DNA of 64,000 nt from Epiperipatus broadwayi (GCA_028023455.1 JAQFVV010000001.1:24601401-24665400); one strand, 5' to 3'; counted from the first letter of the stretch, positions 25,501-40,754 are shown. Numbers and translations: made by a program. The notes: generated by a model from the sequence alone, not told the origin.

Positions 25501-26327
25501 AAATTATAACTAACAATGTAATAAAAGTAAATAAACATTTGTCAAAAAAAAATTGTGTTTATCTCAAAGTGTAATTCAATAGTACTGTGGAGTTTGGTGC
25601 AGTTATAAAATGGCAGATTCTGAAAATCAAGTTTCCTGGATCATGTCCGAGCTCGCCCAAGTAATAAAACATTTAATTATTTATTTAATGTAATTCAATA
25701 ATTGTTTCTCTGTATGTTTAATACAGTGGTGGTATGATAGATTCTGGAGCATAAAGTTCTCAAATCACTTCCATTTCTATCACTTCAGTTGGTCAAACTT
25801 TTTATGATTTTTTGAGCAATAAAACCAATTATTTATTTTTTTCTAATCATTGTTTATATTTGAAGGATACATATGTTATATAAGCCACTTTTTATGAACC
25901 TACAGACTTAAATCTATTTATATATATTGTGCCAGCCAAAACTTATTTGGTGTAATATCAAGCATTTTTTTTTTTTTTTTTCTAATTAGTTTTAATAAGA
26001 AATGCATTCGTCTAAGAGCATTTAAATAAGTTGCTATACAATGAAATATTAAAGCAAGAAATGTGTTATTATTGCAGCTCAAGTTCATAAATTTATTCCT
26101 TTAAAATACATATATAAATAATAAAAATTTCTAATTTTAATAAAGTTATTGTTTTTTAATCCTATATATTTTATTTACTTTATTCATTAGTAATAAATCA
26201 TAAAGCTTACACATGAATATTTAATGTCTTAAACATGTATGCTATGTTAATATTTTGTAATATTTTATTGGAATAGTATATATAAAGTATCCCATACACC
26301 ATTTCATATACTTAAACAAGCTGTTAA

Positions 26328-26763
26328 TAAGAGTATCAGACTCTCCATATAATACTTCCACCAAGTGCAAGCCTTTGTAATCAGTGGATCAAGGATAATG
26401 GTGACTATGGTTTTTGAAAAACCAAAGACACCAAAATGTATGGACAAGAACTGAGTTTGGATCTATATGGTTATACAAGTTAATAATGAACTTGAGTTGG
26501 AAATATTATAGTATTTTCATCTTGGGCTCTTAGCTTTATAGGTAACCAAATAGGTAAAAGGTGGCTGCTGGAGAGTAGCATTGGATACTAAGGTCTATGT
26601 GCAGTGCTCTTAAATCCAGGTCTCTTCACTGATGAAAGCCACAAGCTAGAAACTAGTCCAGGGATGTTGGATGAGTAGGCACTAGCTAAGATTTTATGCA
26701 CAAACCTTCCTGCATCCATTGATTACAAAGGCTTGTACTTGGTATGGGAGTTTGGTACTCTTA
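26328..26763. mobile_element. MITE with ~50-60 bp terminal inverted repeats and TA flanks
   Basis: The left terminus (26328-26389) starts TAAGAGTATCAGACTC and contains CAAGCCTTTGTAATCAGTGG. The right terminus (26714-26763) contains ATTGATTACAAAGGCTTG and ends GGTACTCTTA. They are reverse complements with a small indel. Each end is bordered by a TA dinucleotide, as expected for Tc1/mariner-type insertion. The 436-bp length and lack of any coding frame mark it as non-autonomous. The interior is less AT-rich than the intron around it. Confidence 0.75.
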
Positions 26764-28989
26764 TATACAGTATATATTTCCAATGCTATATTGTGAGAAG
26801 GTAGTGTGAGTTGTTGTAGTTTGTGTTGAGTTAAAAGAGTATCATTTGTGTTTTAAAGTATATTATTTTTTATATGTAATGATCATAAAAAAATTATTAT
26901 TATTATTATAAAGAGATTTTAAGCATGAAACACCAGGTAATTTTGGTATCAGAGTGAATAAAGAGCGTAACCTTCATTTTTGATGACAAAAATTACTTCA
27001 ATTTTAGGAGGTTATAAACAAGACTGAACAATTTGTACTAGCTTTCTAACATCTTGACTTTCATAGAAGCAAACCAAAGTTCTTTTATATATTTTTTTAT
27101 TATTTTTACAGTATTTGCTTAATAACTACAAAATGATGGAAATGATTATATTTATCCAGGAAACTGGACTGGATTGCTGAATACTTGTTAAAAGAAGGAG
27201 GAAAGTAATTTATAGCATTCAAATTCGTTATAATATTTCCGTATAGAAAAAAATAATTGTCGCATGTGAACAAAGCATTTTAATGAAACATCTAAGCTAA
27301 TAACATACTACTGTATATAAGAATCTTTTCTACTGACAGATATCATTTTATAATATCGATGAAGTATTTTAACATAGGATATAAACCAATCTATTTCTGT
27401 GTTGCATCATTATAAATGGAGATTGGCATCTGTTTAGTTAAAATGCCATTATGAAATCAAATGTTTAATAAATAGAGGATAAAAAATTAATATTTCAAGA
27501 ATATTGGAATTTAACAAATACACATTGTCTTAGATAACTGTCTATGATACTTTTACGTTGTTTGGATTAGTGAATATCATTAAATTATAGCTCACAGAAT
27601 TGACATTGGAACTATTATGTTTTTTTGAAATGCTGCACAGAAGAATTGTGTTCAAGTTGTTGTTAATCTGTGTTTTATGTATGTATTCATTAATATAATA
27701 TTTTATAAATATTATTGATTATTATATTTTAAATTAGATAATTGTTTGTTTTTACATGTTTGAAATAAAAGAATGTTAAACTTAGTCAAATTTAAATTTA
27801 TATCCTAAATTTTAATGATTAAAATTTTGATTTGAAATATTATATGTTTATCCATTGACTGTAAATTACTTTTGGATATACATTTTATAAATATTGAAAA
27901 TCTCAAAGGATTGTATTGTAACAATTACTTATTGATATTCTATTTGGAAAATAAGATGAACAAATAAATAAACTTATTATTATTACATTTTAGGGCTCAA
28001 TCAATTACTTTATTATGAATATTGTAGAATTATTATTAGCTTTCTTATATTTTAAATAGTGTAGGTGAGCAGCAACATTTTCATTTCACATAAATTTTAT
28101 ATATCATATATTAAGCATTAAGTAGGCGAATTTTTACTGGATAAGCACCTAATTTTATTAATATTAATTTAGGTGGAGGATAGATTTCATGATTAGAGAG
28201 TATGTCACAAACATTTATTATCTATTTGTCATTTTTTATATTTATTGTTGATAAATTTTTAATTCTTTTAAACAAATAAACTTGCTTTAGTCATTATTTC
28301 AACTTTAATAATTCAAACCTATTGGTTAATAAAATTTTAATATGTAATAGTTATGTATTGATTTATACCATATATTTTATGATAAATAATCACATAATAG
28401 TCTGGAAATCAAATGATTGGATTGGTAAGTGGATGTATTATTACGTACTATTTTGTCCATTATAAATCCAATAAATTATCACTAGCTAGGTATACATCTT
28501 ATGTGACAATAGATTAATTAATTTGATATAGCTAGATGCTTAATAACTAATTAGAAGATCACCATAATTAATTTAACAGTTATATGCTATAGTTATTTTT
28601 GTATCATTAATTATTTAGTGTAAACAAAGGTGATTATAATTGAATGCCCACATATTATTTTAAACTGTTATTTATTGGATGTATGTTATAGTAATTTATT
28701 ATTTAGTTAGAAAGATGGTAATTTTATGTTATAAAATTGGTAATTGCATATATTGAAACTGGTATTTGAATTACATTAAATAGAATGATTTGCTCATGGA
28801 GTAGATTATATATTTTAATTTAAATATCAAGTTTTTAATATTACCATTTGCTTATAATAGATTATTAATAATACTATACATATTAGAGCAATTATAATTT
28901 AGAGTTTACTAAGTTGGCTTTATTGATTTGAAAAATAATTCATTGTGATTTGCTAATTGTATTTATATTGTAATATGTGTCAAATAAGA

Positions 28990-29600
28990 GTCTTATTTCA
29001 TGTCGTTATGATTTGGATATTGTAAATTGTAAGGCTTTTTGAAATATTGACTTTCATTTTATATCATTATAAGTTGGCACAAATGGGGAGATATGTTAGA
29101 TGAGTCCATTTTGCATATTATGTTTTATTATAATTTTAGTATTGTAAACATTTTATTCCATTACAATTTGATGTTGTAAGTCTATAAGATTTTAAAAGAG
29201 AAAATTTTATATATTTTGTTAATGATAGGTTATTGTGCATAAATCTATAGGATAATTAAGCCTCTTACTATTATTAAGTATTTTTATTCTATTGCAATTG
29301 ATTTACCCAACAAGAGCATATTTGTTAACATTATTTTCACTTTATTCTGTTACAATTAACTCCCAAATTTATGGGGTGATTTGAAAGATTTCTCATATTT
29401 TATTCATTTACACTTGGTGATCAATGATTGGAATATTCTTTTATTTTTTAACAATTGGTGTTCAAAGTTCTCAGGTTATTTTAAATTCTTTCTTTCCTAT
29501 TCTTATCATATTTTTATTCTGTTACAAATGCCACCCCAATATATGGGGCTATTAAAGAAGAGCCTATCACAAATTTTTTTTCTGTTACAATATATGTATT
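28990..29600. repeat. Degenerate minisatellite, period about 60 bp
   Basis: A motif close to TTTATTCTGTTACAATT recurs at about 29155, 29286, 29344, 29402, 29516 and 29579, giving spacings that are near one or two multiples of 58-65 bp. Weaker versions occur at about 28996 and 29057. The units are strongly diverged, and the open frame across 29381-29680 is a by-product. Confidence 0.45.
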
Positions 29601-32600
29601 TAGCAGCCACTCATAGCCAAATACAGCCATTCCAAGGAAAAGCAAAAAAAAAAAAAGAGAGAAGAAAAAAACTGCTCTAGAAATGAATTTTGCCATAACT
29701 ATACTCAATCTGTGAAGCATAAACACATCCACATATAGAACATGCTGATACATTTTTCTGTTTATTTGATATTTTACAATATTGCTTCTTAATGTCTTCA
29801 GCAGAAAACCAACATCCTGTCTGATTCTCTGCCATATATTACCAACAGAAACAAAATTGCACTTCTTTAGAATATCCTTGAGATTTGTTATACATGTTAC
29901 AATCCAACAAAGGTGTGATTTTACAATAGTAAACTCTATTATATCACATCCAGAAAATTAATTGATTTTATAATTTTAGTGTGTTTTAAAAAATTTTCTG
30001 AACATCCTTAACTGGTATGGTTCAAACGCCATATTGAATTTTTAAAAACTATCTGACCTGAGACACAATTTTCACAATAACTTCAGTTTTAATAATGTTA
30101 GAGTAAAAAACTTTAGAAACTAGAAAAACTAAGGAAAACAATAAGGCTAACACAAATAGTGATTACCATTTAAAAATAAGGAAAAAAAGAAATTTCACCA
30201 TCCATAATTATTATTTTATTGTTTGTTCAAAATTTCTAATTTATCATTAACTAAGTTTAAATTACATCTTCATTGATAATTTCTTTGTATTTCTCACAAA
30301 ATTATCTTTCAAACCACATATAATAGTTCTTACCTGAGATGATCCATAGCTTCAGAATCTCCAAAATAAGTTGCATATGAATTCTTCATTTTTATCTTGT
30401 ACCCCAAAAGTTAACAAATCTCAAAGGCATCTATAAGAAAAAAATTCATCCTAATAAAAGATACAAAACAAATAATTTCCAGAAGATGGATATGCATTTG
30501 TCATCATAGCAATTGGCGTCTTGTGTATCTAAAATTAGAAATTGTAGGCTACTGTCTATCACTGATAAAATGAGTTTCATTTCTTCATTATATTTTTTTT
30601 TGTGTGCATTAGTGAAGTTTATATTCTTTATGCACACCAGTGATGCTATCTTGTTATATTTATTGTCCCACAGAGATATAATTTATTTGCATATAGCTCA
30701 TCTGCTAGCTATAGAATTGAAAATAATGTGATGCAAGATATGGCAAAACTACTGACTCCACAGCATGAGTATCAAGGCATAGGCAAGAATCGGAATTTGA
30801 TTCTTTGCCTGCATACAATATGCATAACCATTGTGGTTACCACTATACGTACACTATTTGAAATCTCTATTGGTTTTAAGTGTTTATATTTTCACATGCT
30901 ACTATGCCCAGTAAATTTTGTGATTGCTTTATCAACTGCAATCTGCAACCTTTCTGTACATTTGATTGTCAGTTTTTAAAATTTACATTGCACTGCTCTA
31001 TATATGTAAATCTTTTCTTGTTATACAAACATGACGCAAGAAGCAAACACACTTAATACAAATATAAACATAGTAATAAATTATTAAACCTTTTGAGAAT
31101 TTTTATGTCTATAAAATAAGGTTGCCTCAAACTTGGATCAGAGACACAAAATTACATTATACATAAAACACTTTTTATATACCGTATAATAAAGAACATA
31201 AATGATTTAATATTATATAATTTAAATACTATATACAAACATCAATACAAATGCAAATTAATAAATTATACTGCTTATCAAATAATTAAAAAAAAAAATT
31301 AATAAAATAAAAAATTAAAATTGTATACTTACAATATTCCGTGATTATGTTTACTTCCCATGTAGGCCTTGAATGAGAATATCTGTGTATTTTTAATCCA
31401 CTTGAGTTAGATAATGAGGCTGATAAAATTTTTCTGCCTTTATCACCCTCATGTAAACTAGAAAATTGACCAAAATCGAAAAAAATTAAATGCAGCTATT
31501 AACAAAAAAAAATCAAATTTTATCCAATTTCAAATTGTGATACATCATTTTAAAGATGGAATTAAGCAGCAACAAAGCTGCGATTTCTGTTGACATCATG
31601 CATATAGTTTTCATGCAATTTAAAAAAAGACAAAATTTTAGCAAATGAGCTGCTGTTAGTTCACATTGCGCTACAAAGATTTTAAGTGAAACTTTTCTAG
31701 AGCCTTTGTATTATATCAATAAGGTGTCCAAGTTTTACTTACTTATAAAAAACAAAATAACAGCTCTGCCATGTATCGGTCATACAAAGATTCTCTATTA
31801 ATAAACTACTTCCCAATAAGCCACTAAGTGTTGGGAATATTGGAGTAGAGAAAATTTACAAGTTTTAATGTTGTGTTATGGCAACAATTGTTAATTCAGC
31901 TGGATGTCACCAGGTTCTATTAGAATCTGGAAAATGCTATTACCTTTCTATATTATTAAATCAAATAACCATTGAATAATTATTTTGAATATTTCTTCAT
32001 CTTTATTTCAGTCTACTACCATTACACAACTAAATTATGTCTGGCATAGGTTAGGAACTCATGATGTGTGGAATGAAACACTAGTTAGAAGACAAACAAG
32101 ATAATATTAATTCAACAAAAAGTATAATAAATTTATCTATTCATAAAGAGACTTATAAAATCATTAGTTAATGATTCAATATTTGACATTGATCTTCCTC
32201 CAACTATTAGAATGAGTTGAATCTTCATTTATATAATTTATTAATGATTACCTTTTCCTAATTATATTATTTTCAACATTAAATTATATTTCCCTTTTTT
32301 AATATTTATTATATGTTGGATTTAATTGATTAGGTGAATGATGTCTTGAGCATATTTTAATGTTATTATGACTGTAGCTTATGTTTAGATGTTTATGAGT
32401 TAAACCATTTGTTTGTTTTTTTTGCAAAAAGTCAAAATATTTTAGCTCAAGAGTCCAATACTTAAATTTATGCAACAATTGTTTGTTATTAATGATGAGC
32501 ATTGGAGTATTTGCATATAGGACTGCTTGCTTTTTCCAATTGTATCATTTATTTTATAGGAAAATTATTTTAATATTAATCATTAGGTTAATTGTATGTA

Positions 32601-32755
32601 ATTATTTTGGGTATGGAGAAGGTTTTTTGTTGTATTATTTTGAAATGTGCGTATAATCTTATTGTGGTTGATTGTTTTTGTATCCTATATACATAAATTG
32701 AATATAATCCTAAGCAGTTTTGAATATTATGAGATTCTAATTTCTTGAATGAAAT

Positions 32756-32865
32756 GGTCATTCATTTTCATCCTGTCAAGTGTTTTATGCATACTGAATA
32801 AACACTTGACATGAATGATTTTGTGAAGATTATAATTAGTAAGTAATATGTAATCTTCATGATGA
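32756..32865. repeat. Pair of adjacent hairpins
   Basis: TCAAGTGTTTTAT pairs with ATAAACACTTGA around a short loop at about 32778-32812, with ATTCAT/ATGAAT extending the stem outside. Just downstream GAAGATTA pairs with TAATCTTC at about 32826-32859. No function is evident. Confidence 0.5.
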
Positions 32866-35688
32866 CAATATGTTTATCAGAGCTAGTTTAGAATCTAAAG
32901 AAAAATGCATTTGGGAGTGCTGATATATATTCTGCTGCATGCATTTGCCTTCACATAAGTATATTGCTGAAGTGAAATGGGAATCTTAAATATGTTGTTT
33001 GTTTACCCTGATATGTTTTGTTTTATTAAAGCTTATGTGCCACATGATTTATATATGTTAAACTCAAGTTTATAAGAGTATGTATACTCCTGCATTATTT
33101 TGATTGTTTGAATTTGGGTTTTTTTTTTTGTTATTGTTAGAGAAACTTATCATATTGTCCATTTATGCTATGTAGGCTACTATGACCTAGTAAGGGTATG
33201 AAAAATGTTTTTCTATGTTATTAAATTCTGAATTTGTATACATAGCATTTAGGATGATCTTTGTGATATTATTTGATGTAAGTTAGGTGAAGAAGACATT
33301 TTTCCATTTAAGGTGATATATATTTCTCTCTTATTAGTAGATTTTGGAGTATGTGTAATATTGGTTTAGATGTAGTTTTTTTTTATTATTAACTGTAAGT
33401 GAATAATAATTGGTACTGTATCAAAAGCCATTCTTATGTTAAGTTATATTACCTTGGGCTATATTTTCTTGCATTTTGCTCAGTCTTGAATAGAAAAACT
33501 GCTTGTCTTATCAATGATCTTTTTAAAGCAAATTATGACAGACAATGATGGTAGAATGTGTGGTTCAATTTTTTTAAATACTTTTTTAAACAATTTGATT
33601 TTTAGTGAACTCTTGGATTTAGACATTATATTTTGAATTGGTGGTTGCTGAAGTTTGTTTTTTCATGACTGGGACAATATACAAATCCCAAACTTTGTGT
33701 GTATATATATTTATATTGTTATACCATAAGATATGAAAAAGTAAACTGATTTAGATGAGTAAATACAAATTTTTGGTATGCATAGTGGTTCTGGCTGACA
33801 AGATTCTGGCACATTTTCCAAACTTTATGAAAATTTTGTGGTTTAATTATTATTTGATCATCTATAATCTCAACATAATTATATGAAGGCTTGAATACTG
33901 TTCTTTTTGTAATATTTTCATAAAGTGAATATAAATTGCAATAAGCATATTGACACCAGTAACTACTATGTTTCAAATTTTTAATGCTGTAGGAACTTGT
34001 TGTAGGTGATTGTCCTAGAGCTCAATAGTTGTATTTATCTTAACTGTGTGATTATATGACAAAGAGTTTTTTTTAGTAATGCATCTTTCAATATATCACA
34101 AGTAGATTTGTAAGTTTTCTTCAAGTTTATTATTAGTTGTTTATTGTTTGATGTGGATGTACCCTTCATGATTCTTTTGTGCAGTTCTTCAGCAAGATCT
34201 GAATATTGTACGTGATATTGTGGACTTAGTGACATAATTTTTAATGTGTGAAATTATATGTATTAGAATATCTATTTCTGTACAGGGTTCTTTATCTTTT
34301 AACTTAGCAAGTAGAATGTAAATTTCTGGGAATAGGAATTCCATAACTCTTGTACATAAGAGTTCTTATTGTTTTATTGTTTTGTATTGAGTGATATGTA
34401 TAATTTACATTGAGAATGATCATTATTGTAGAGTAATTTAAGAAGGAATAGGAATTAGTTGAATTTTAAGTGAATAATGTAGCAAAACTAATCTATAAAT
34501 GATGAATATCTGCAATTATTAAATTAGACTGCAATTTTTGGCAGAAACTTTTTACTGCTCACTAGTGGAATATATAACCATTTTGATCCAAATGTAAATG
34601 TCATGTAATCTCTCTCATCAGCAGGAGAGGAAATGATGAGTTTATGATTTGAATTATTCTGTTCATTGTTTTTTGATTTAAGGGAATATATGTATAAACT
34701 ATATTTAAATTTATGATCTTATACTGTTTTGTAAATATTTGTGAATGTTCATCAATGTATAATATTTTAAATGGATTAAATGTGCAAGACTTTATAATAA
34801 TAACTTCTGTGCCTGCTGAAGCTGCTGGTGAGTAACCCATTCTAATAAAGTAGACTGAGGGATCAATCTGAGATCCACTGAAATTTTTATTTCTATAAAA
34901 GCATATATATATATATATATGGTTGAACTATATCTAGCTATTTCACTAGTTGGAAATATTTTGTGAGTGAATTCAATTTTCTAATGTTAAGCATACTTAT
35001 TTTTAGTTTCATAGTATGTCTTTAATTATTCTATAGCTTCAATTTTATTTTTGCAATAATTTTGAAAAGTTTATATTATTAATTTACCTATTTATATTCC
35101 TAATGTATCATTATATTTTAATATGTATTATATTGTTAGTGTGTGTTATAATAGTGCTATCAAGTGATGGTATTTGAACTATATAATCATTATCATGTGG
35201 AATGTGATATGTACTGTCTGTTCTCTTCTCTATATCATTTTCTGAGATATCAATTTATCATCATCTGGTTCATGATAGTTTTTTGCTTTCTTTAGAATGT
35301 TCATGTTGTGATAAAATATCTTCATTTTCACTGGTGTCCTGTAATGTATTTGGCTTTTTTCTTCCTTGCTTTTTTTTTTTGTGACTGACCAAATTTTCTT
35401 TTGCTGGGTTTACTATTTGGATTTATTTGGGTTTGTAGCATACATGGAATTAAGGTGTCATTTACCTCTATTAATGTTTATTTATTACAGTCAACATTAT
35501 TGAATTAGTTGATGTGTATCCTCATATTGTTTTTATTCTTGTTTATTGTTGTATTCTGCATCAAATTATATTTTATTTATTGATTGATTACTTTCCCTTT
35601 ATTTATTATCATCATCATTATTATTATGCATTTAAGATAGGGCAGTTTTATTCTACACCAAGTAATTCTTATCTTTATTTATTAACAG

Positions 35689-35767
35689 GACACCAGCATT
35701 AGAATTGATTCTGTTTGCTTTCAATGACCCAATTCCACCTCTTCCTTCTGAAGATTTGGAGAGTCAG
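35689..35767 (+). CDS. Internal exon C of the unrecognised host gene
   Basis: A 79-base exon follows the acceptor TTTATTAACAG and precedes the donor GTAAAC at 35768. The two bases TT carried from exon B plus its first base G give a leucine codon. It then reads TPALELILFAFNDPIPPLPS and EDLESQ. It ends on a complete codon (phase 0), which matches exon D. The alternation of hydrophobic residues followed by a proline-rich turn fits the end of a helix in a helical-repeat protein, but that is inference only. The donor is weaker than those of exons A, B and D. Confidence 0.65.
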
Positions 35768-37442
35768 GTAAACATTTGATTCATTATTAAAAATATATAT
35801 ACATATTTTTCTATATAAATTAGATGAAAATATATATATATTATTTTCAAATATGTAAAATAATTACATTTTTTATAATAATTTCAGTTTTATTTAATTT
35901 TTTAATCTTTTTTTAAAAATTTAATGTTTGAATAATTATTATTTTTTTTTTTACATTTGTGTGTGTATGTATGTATTTATATCAAGATCTATATCTACAT
36001 ATATCATCATCACTAGATCATTAGTAGCAACTCATTGATGAGTAATACCAAAAGAACAAAAAAAAAAAAGATTTATGACTGTACAAACCAATTTTCATCA
36101 TTAAATTAATTATATATTAATTGAAATATCATTAAACATTCAATAGCAGGAAAGCTTCTTACTTTTCATAATTTAACACAAAGACTGGTAGCATTTTCAT
36201 CTTAACAATAATTGTCTCTGAATGGTGTGTACAACTTAAAATATCTTAAATAAACTTATATTATCTTTGCCATAACTTTATTTCAGCTATTTTTCTTTAA
36301 CTAATTAATTCTTTATTGTCAGCTTACATTCTTTACTTAATTGAAACTAGAGTTAATCACCACCTCAATAAATATAAGCAGAAATACATAAACTTTGATG
36401 TAGAAGTATGAGAAAGAATTATTTCACAACCATAGCCAATTTTATTTAAGAATAGTGAAACGGTAAACATGTTTATGCAGTAGAACAAGTAATTTGTAGT
36501 CAGTTGTCAATAATTGACAATTTGGGACATGATTGATATTATTATAAATGAAAATTACTATATGATTTATTTTGTATTTAATTAAATGAATAGTATCTTA
36601 ATAGGTTTTTAAAGCATTTTTTTTCCTTCTGTTTAATAGATTATTTAATGATAATATTATAATTAATGTGTGAAAACCTTTTTTAGTAATATGTTTATAT
36701 CCTCTTTAGTGTATATATACATTTGAAATCTGCCTATATTAATTACTACAGTTCACCCAATAATTATTATACATATATATTGTTGCCTTCACTAACGAAT
36801 TATATGAATAAATTAAATAGAAAGTGATTAAAAATAGTTAGTTTATAACAATAATTTTTTTTAGAAAATTTTTTTTAAGAGAGTTTTTTTTTTAAAAAAA
36901 AAAAAAAGAAAAATTAGATCAATTAAGTATGAGAAAGAATTACTTTTATTTTGCAGATTTTAAAAAAGATACTTGAAATCTATTATATTTTTCTTCAAAA
37001 AAAAAAAATTTATTTGTAAAAAAAAGGAAACTAGTGGAAATATTTTTTTTGTTTAAAGTAATTAAAATAATGATTACCTATATTTTTTCTGGAAGAAAAG
37101 AAAAATTTAATTAAGTTTTGTCAGTTTTATTGAATATTATATAATTTTTGGAAAATAATTAAATCAACAAGTAAAAATTGTGTACAAAATTGTTATTAAA
37201 GGAAACCTAACCAGATTAGTGAAAAAGTTAAAAAATGAGACAAAGTGAAGCAGGGGCAGATACTTATAAAAAGGTCATTAAAAATTGATTTTATTTTCAT
37301 TTTTCACTCTCCTTCATTTAAACTTATAGATTGTCTGAAATATATTTGTTATGACCACTGTCAAATGAATTTCAAGCCTCGGAAGAGCCAAATTCTGCTT
37401 TGAGAGTTGTTAGTTTCATATACTGAATACCAAGAATAGCAT

Positions 37443-37660
37443 TCTGTGCTGTAAAGTTTTAATAGAGAAGCATTGCTGAATTTCTGAGTGTGTTTGTTTG
37501 TCTGTCCCAGTTAATTATCCAGAGAACATCTATCAAAACCTCAAATCTATGATCAAACATGAGATACTATTGCCAAGAAGTGTTTGCCCTGAGCTATATA
37601 TTTTGTTTGGCAATGATCTATCAAATGGAAGGATTTTGACTTGAATTTATATCTATAGAG
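37443..37660 (+). repeat. Dispersed repeat, left block, copy 1
   Basis: It matches 48556-48817: both contain AGTTTTAATAGAG or ATTTTAATAGAG, GCATTGCT, TTAATTATCCAGAGA, CTATATATTTTG, GATCTATCAAATGGA and TGGAAGGATTTTGA in the same order. The 48-kb copy has an extra segment of about 35 bp near its right end. The family is not recognised. Confidence 0.7.
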
Positions 37661-40600
37661 TGAAGTGTGCCGATCAAAATAATGTATTCATTCAACAAGA
37701 CCAATAATCCAAGCAAAAGTACCTTGAATCCAACCATACCCCAAGATACAAATGTCAGGGGAATGGTGAATCCTAACCTATTTGCCTGAACTATTGCCTC
37801 TCTGACTAATGGATAACGTTTGTGATGACACTAGCAGTCCTTGATTTTATTCCGTCCCAGCTGGAGGTCATGGTTCACAAAGAGACTCAAACTAATAATG
37901 GGTTTATATAAGAAATTAATGATTTAGTGAATTGCAGAACGGTGCAGATGTGATTGGATATCGATTACTAATAGTTTGAACCGTAATAATTATAATTCTT
38001 TCTGGCAACATTACAAAGAAGTGAATTTAAATCGAAGAAATATTATAAATAAATAGAGTAATTAACCTTAGAGATTTGGAGTGATGACAAACCAAGCTAA
38101 TTTAAAATAATAATATTAAAGGAATTTATTATGAAATTGTTATACAAAATAAGTTGGGTTGTTTATACAACTAGGTTATTTTTATTGAATTCGTTTTGAT
38201 GCAGCTAAATGCCTAATGCAAGGCATTTAATAACAAAGTAAAAGTTTGTTAATTGGTCTGCCAAGAACCAATCAGCAATAAAATATTATTAGCCCTCTTT
38301 AAGAGATTACAAATAAATCTATTTTATATATATATATTTTACAAGATATGAAAGATGTGCATTTAAAACACTATTACATTTAAATCAGTTTTCTATAATG
38401 AGTGTGGAAAGCAAGATAGTTCATTTTAAATAAATTAGATAATCCTATTTAACTAATTAACGGGATTGGTTTGTGAAAGACATGCCATCATGGCAGAGAG
38501 CATTTCAGGTTTGCTAAATAAAGATATAAAATGATGATGAAGGCAGTATGCTATTACAGATTACAACAAAAGAATAAATGAGGTCTGTTATGAACCTCTA
38601 GGTGGCTTTGCTAAAAGAAATCCCTGATATATACAGGTAGATGTTGAGAAATGCTGGTCCTCCAGCCGAAACATGACTGTGAATAATAATAATAATATTT
38701 TTGATGTACTAGACTTCCCATACACATCTTAATGGCAATGCCCGAAAAAGGATCCCTTGATATGAACTACGTCTACTTTGAGAGAAAGTGAAAGATTGGA
38801 CTGGTCATATTTAAATTTCTGAAGGTCCTGAGGTGTAAGTAGGAAAGCAAAATACTAATAATAAATGAATGGTTGTAACTATAAATACATAATACCTTAG
38901 ATATATACAGATAATGTATCACTAACAAAAATAATAACTTAATTCCTGATTAAAATAATCGGCTCCCTGACATAATAGAAAGTCTCCAGAAACCCTAGGC
39001 CATTAATGAATGAATCATAAAACATAATATAAAAAGGGAAGACAAGAATTAAAATTTAGAATATAAATTGTTTTTCACACTTTCCAAATATTTCATTTAT
39101 TAAATTATTAAATAGTTTATCATCAGTAATTACAAATAAGACTGTCTTTTAACTAACATAGATGGAACATTGGATATCAAACTCACTTATGGTGAAGTTT
39201 GACAATATACAGCATAACAAATTATACATCGAATTTTTACTATTTTTTTTGACAAATAAAAGTATATATGTATGAAACATATACTGATAAAATGCTTTCA
39301 ATGATTTTCTTTCAAGACATTTGTTTTACAGAAATCTTAATAGATTTTACTTAACTGATTTACTAAAATTCTTTATTCTTTCAGAAAAAATTACGAGGGC
39401 AATTTTAAATTGGAGGTAATAATAACACATCTAATTTTTAAAATAATTTCTATCATTTAAAACAAATTTATAATATAAAAGGTACAAAACTAAATGAGCT
39501 TTTCTATTAATTAATTTAAGGGAAATAAGTCTCCAGTAATGATTTTTAAATGGAGAAAATAAGAGGGAGGGTTTAAAACTAGTTTCTCGTTGAGTTTTAT
39601 ACTTGGCAATTTCAGTAAGTCAATATTCTAAATAAACCAATAAAAATTAATTTAATTTGCCGCATGAAAATAATGTGAGATTTTTAGAAGAATTGATATT
39701 TTAAATTTAAGAGAAAAAAATTAAGACGCATTTTAAAATGAAGTTGTATAAACATTACAGATATATAAAATATGAATTAACATTGATTTAGAAAACAAGT
39801 AAAATAGAATCAGTGGCTTGCGGCAAATTGGAGATTATAATATATCTATTGGGAGATGTTCCATGGCTTGAAACAGGCAAATATAAAGTCAGATCATTTA
39901 ACAGGCTTCCTTGACACAGACAGTCTCCAGCTAGATGTTGAGAACACTGGAAATCCATTGATGAGCTAGTGGAAACAGAGCTCCAGAAAGCAACAGCTGA
40001 TCTTCTCATCCTGTCATTTCTTTAGTCACGATGTACTGTAAATCTAAACTACTCTCCTCAGTGAACTGTTCTTCAATAAATTGTTTTCAATTAATCTCTG
40101 TTCTTCAATTAATAATCCCTTATCAAAAATTTCCACTATTTATTTGATCTGGCTTTATAGGATTCAATCTACAGTGACAACTGCCAATTGCAACTGCTCT
40201 AAGTGGTTCTCTGAGGTTGGTGCCTGCTTTGGAGGGAAATCTATCATCCTGCATTAAACATGCCCCAAGGGTTCATTTGCTAATTAAAAGAAAACAGCAA
40301 CAAGTTTTTTTAGTTTATCAGTCATTGTACTAGCAAGGCCTATTTAATTAAGATTTAGATTAACAAAAATGTAAATTTTACTCAGAAAAAGTTTAGGAAT
40401 TTGGTACAATGACGTTCAAATTTAATATTTGACATAAACTTAAATAGAAATTTACAAAATATTTCTTACAAATATTACATTGTTTACATAATTGATCCTT
40501 TAATGTACATTTATCAAAAGATAAATATAAAATGTTACCAACTGATTAATTTAAGAAAAATTAACTTTAATAAAAGAATTTAAAATATTTGTAACATTTT

Positions 40601-40754
40601 ATAGATATCTAGGATTCAATTACATATCAATGCCAATTTAATAAAATAAACCTAATATACAGTTTTATAAATTTTATAAAATAAATAAACTATTATAAAA
40701 GGGTAGTTAATCATAAAATACAAATTAATTAGATAAAAGATTATAATATTGATT

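Larger units (their letters stand above)
8655..35688 (+). other. Intron 2 (about 27 kb) of the four-exon gene
   Basis: It is bounded by GTAAGT at 8655 and TTATTAACAG ending at 35688. I found no further exon compatible with the frame, but short exons in a span this long could be missed. It contains transposon remnants and tandem or inverted repeats, listed separately between 11266 and 32860. The stretches 8655-11265, 21463-23354, 26764-28989, 29601-32759 and 32861-35688 show only AT-rich sequence, A/T runs and low-complexity open frames; I see no gene in them. Confidence 0.6.

Noticed and set aside
29700-29900. Minus-strand WQRIRQDVGF segment, considered as a MADF-like domain
   Set aside because: Too short, broken after a few residues and not supported by the expected downstream LR..Y pattern in one frame.
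30446-30979. Overlapping frames on both strands
   Set aside because: Short, hydrophobic and AT-driven, with no splice sites in phase and no motif.
34840-35130. TA-rich stretch considered as a replication or matrix-attachment site
   Set aside because: AT richness is general across the window, so it gives no specific evidence.
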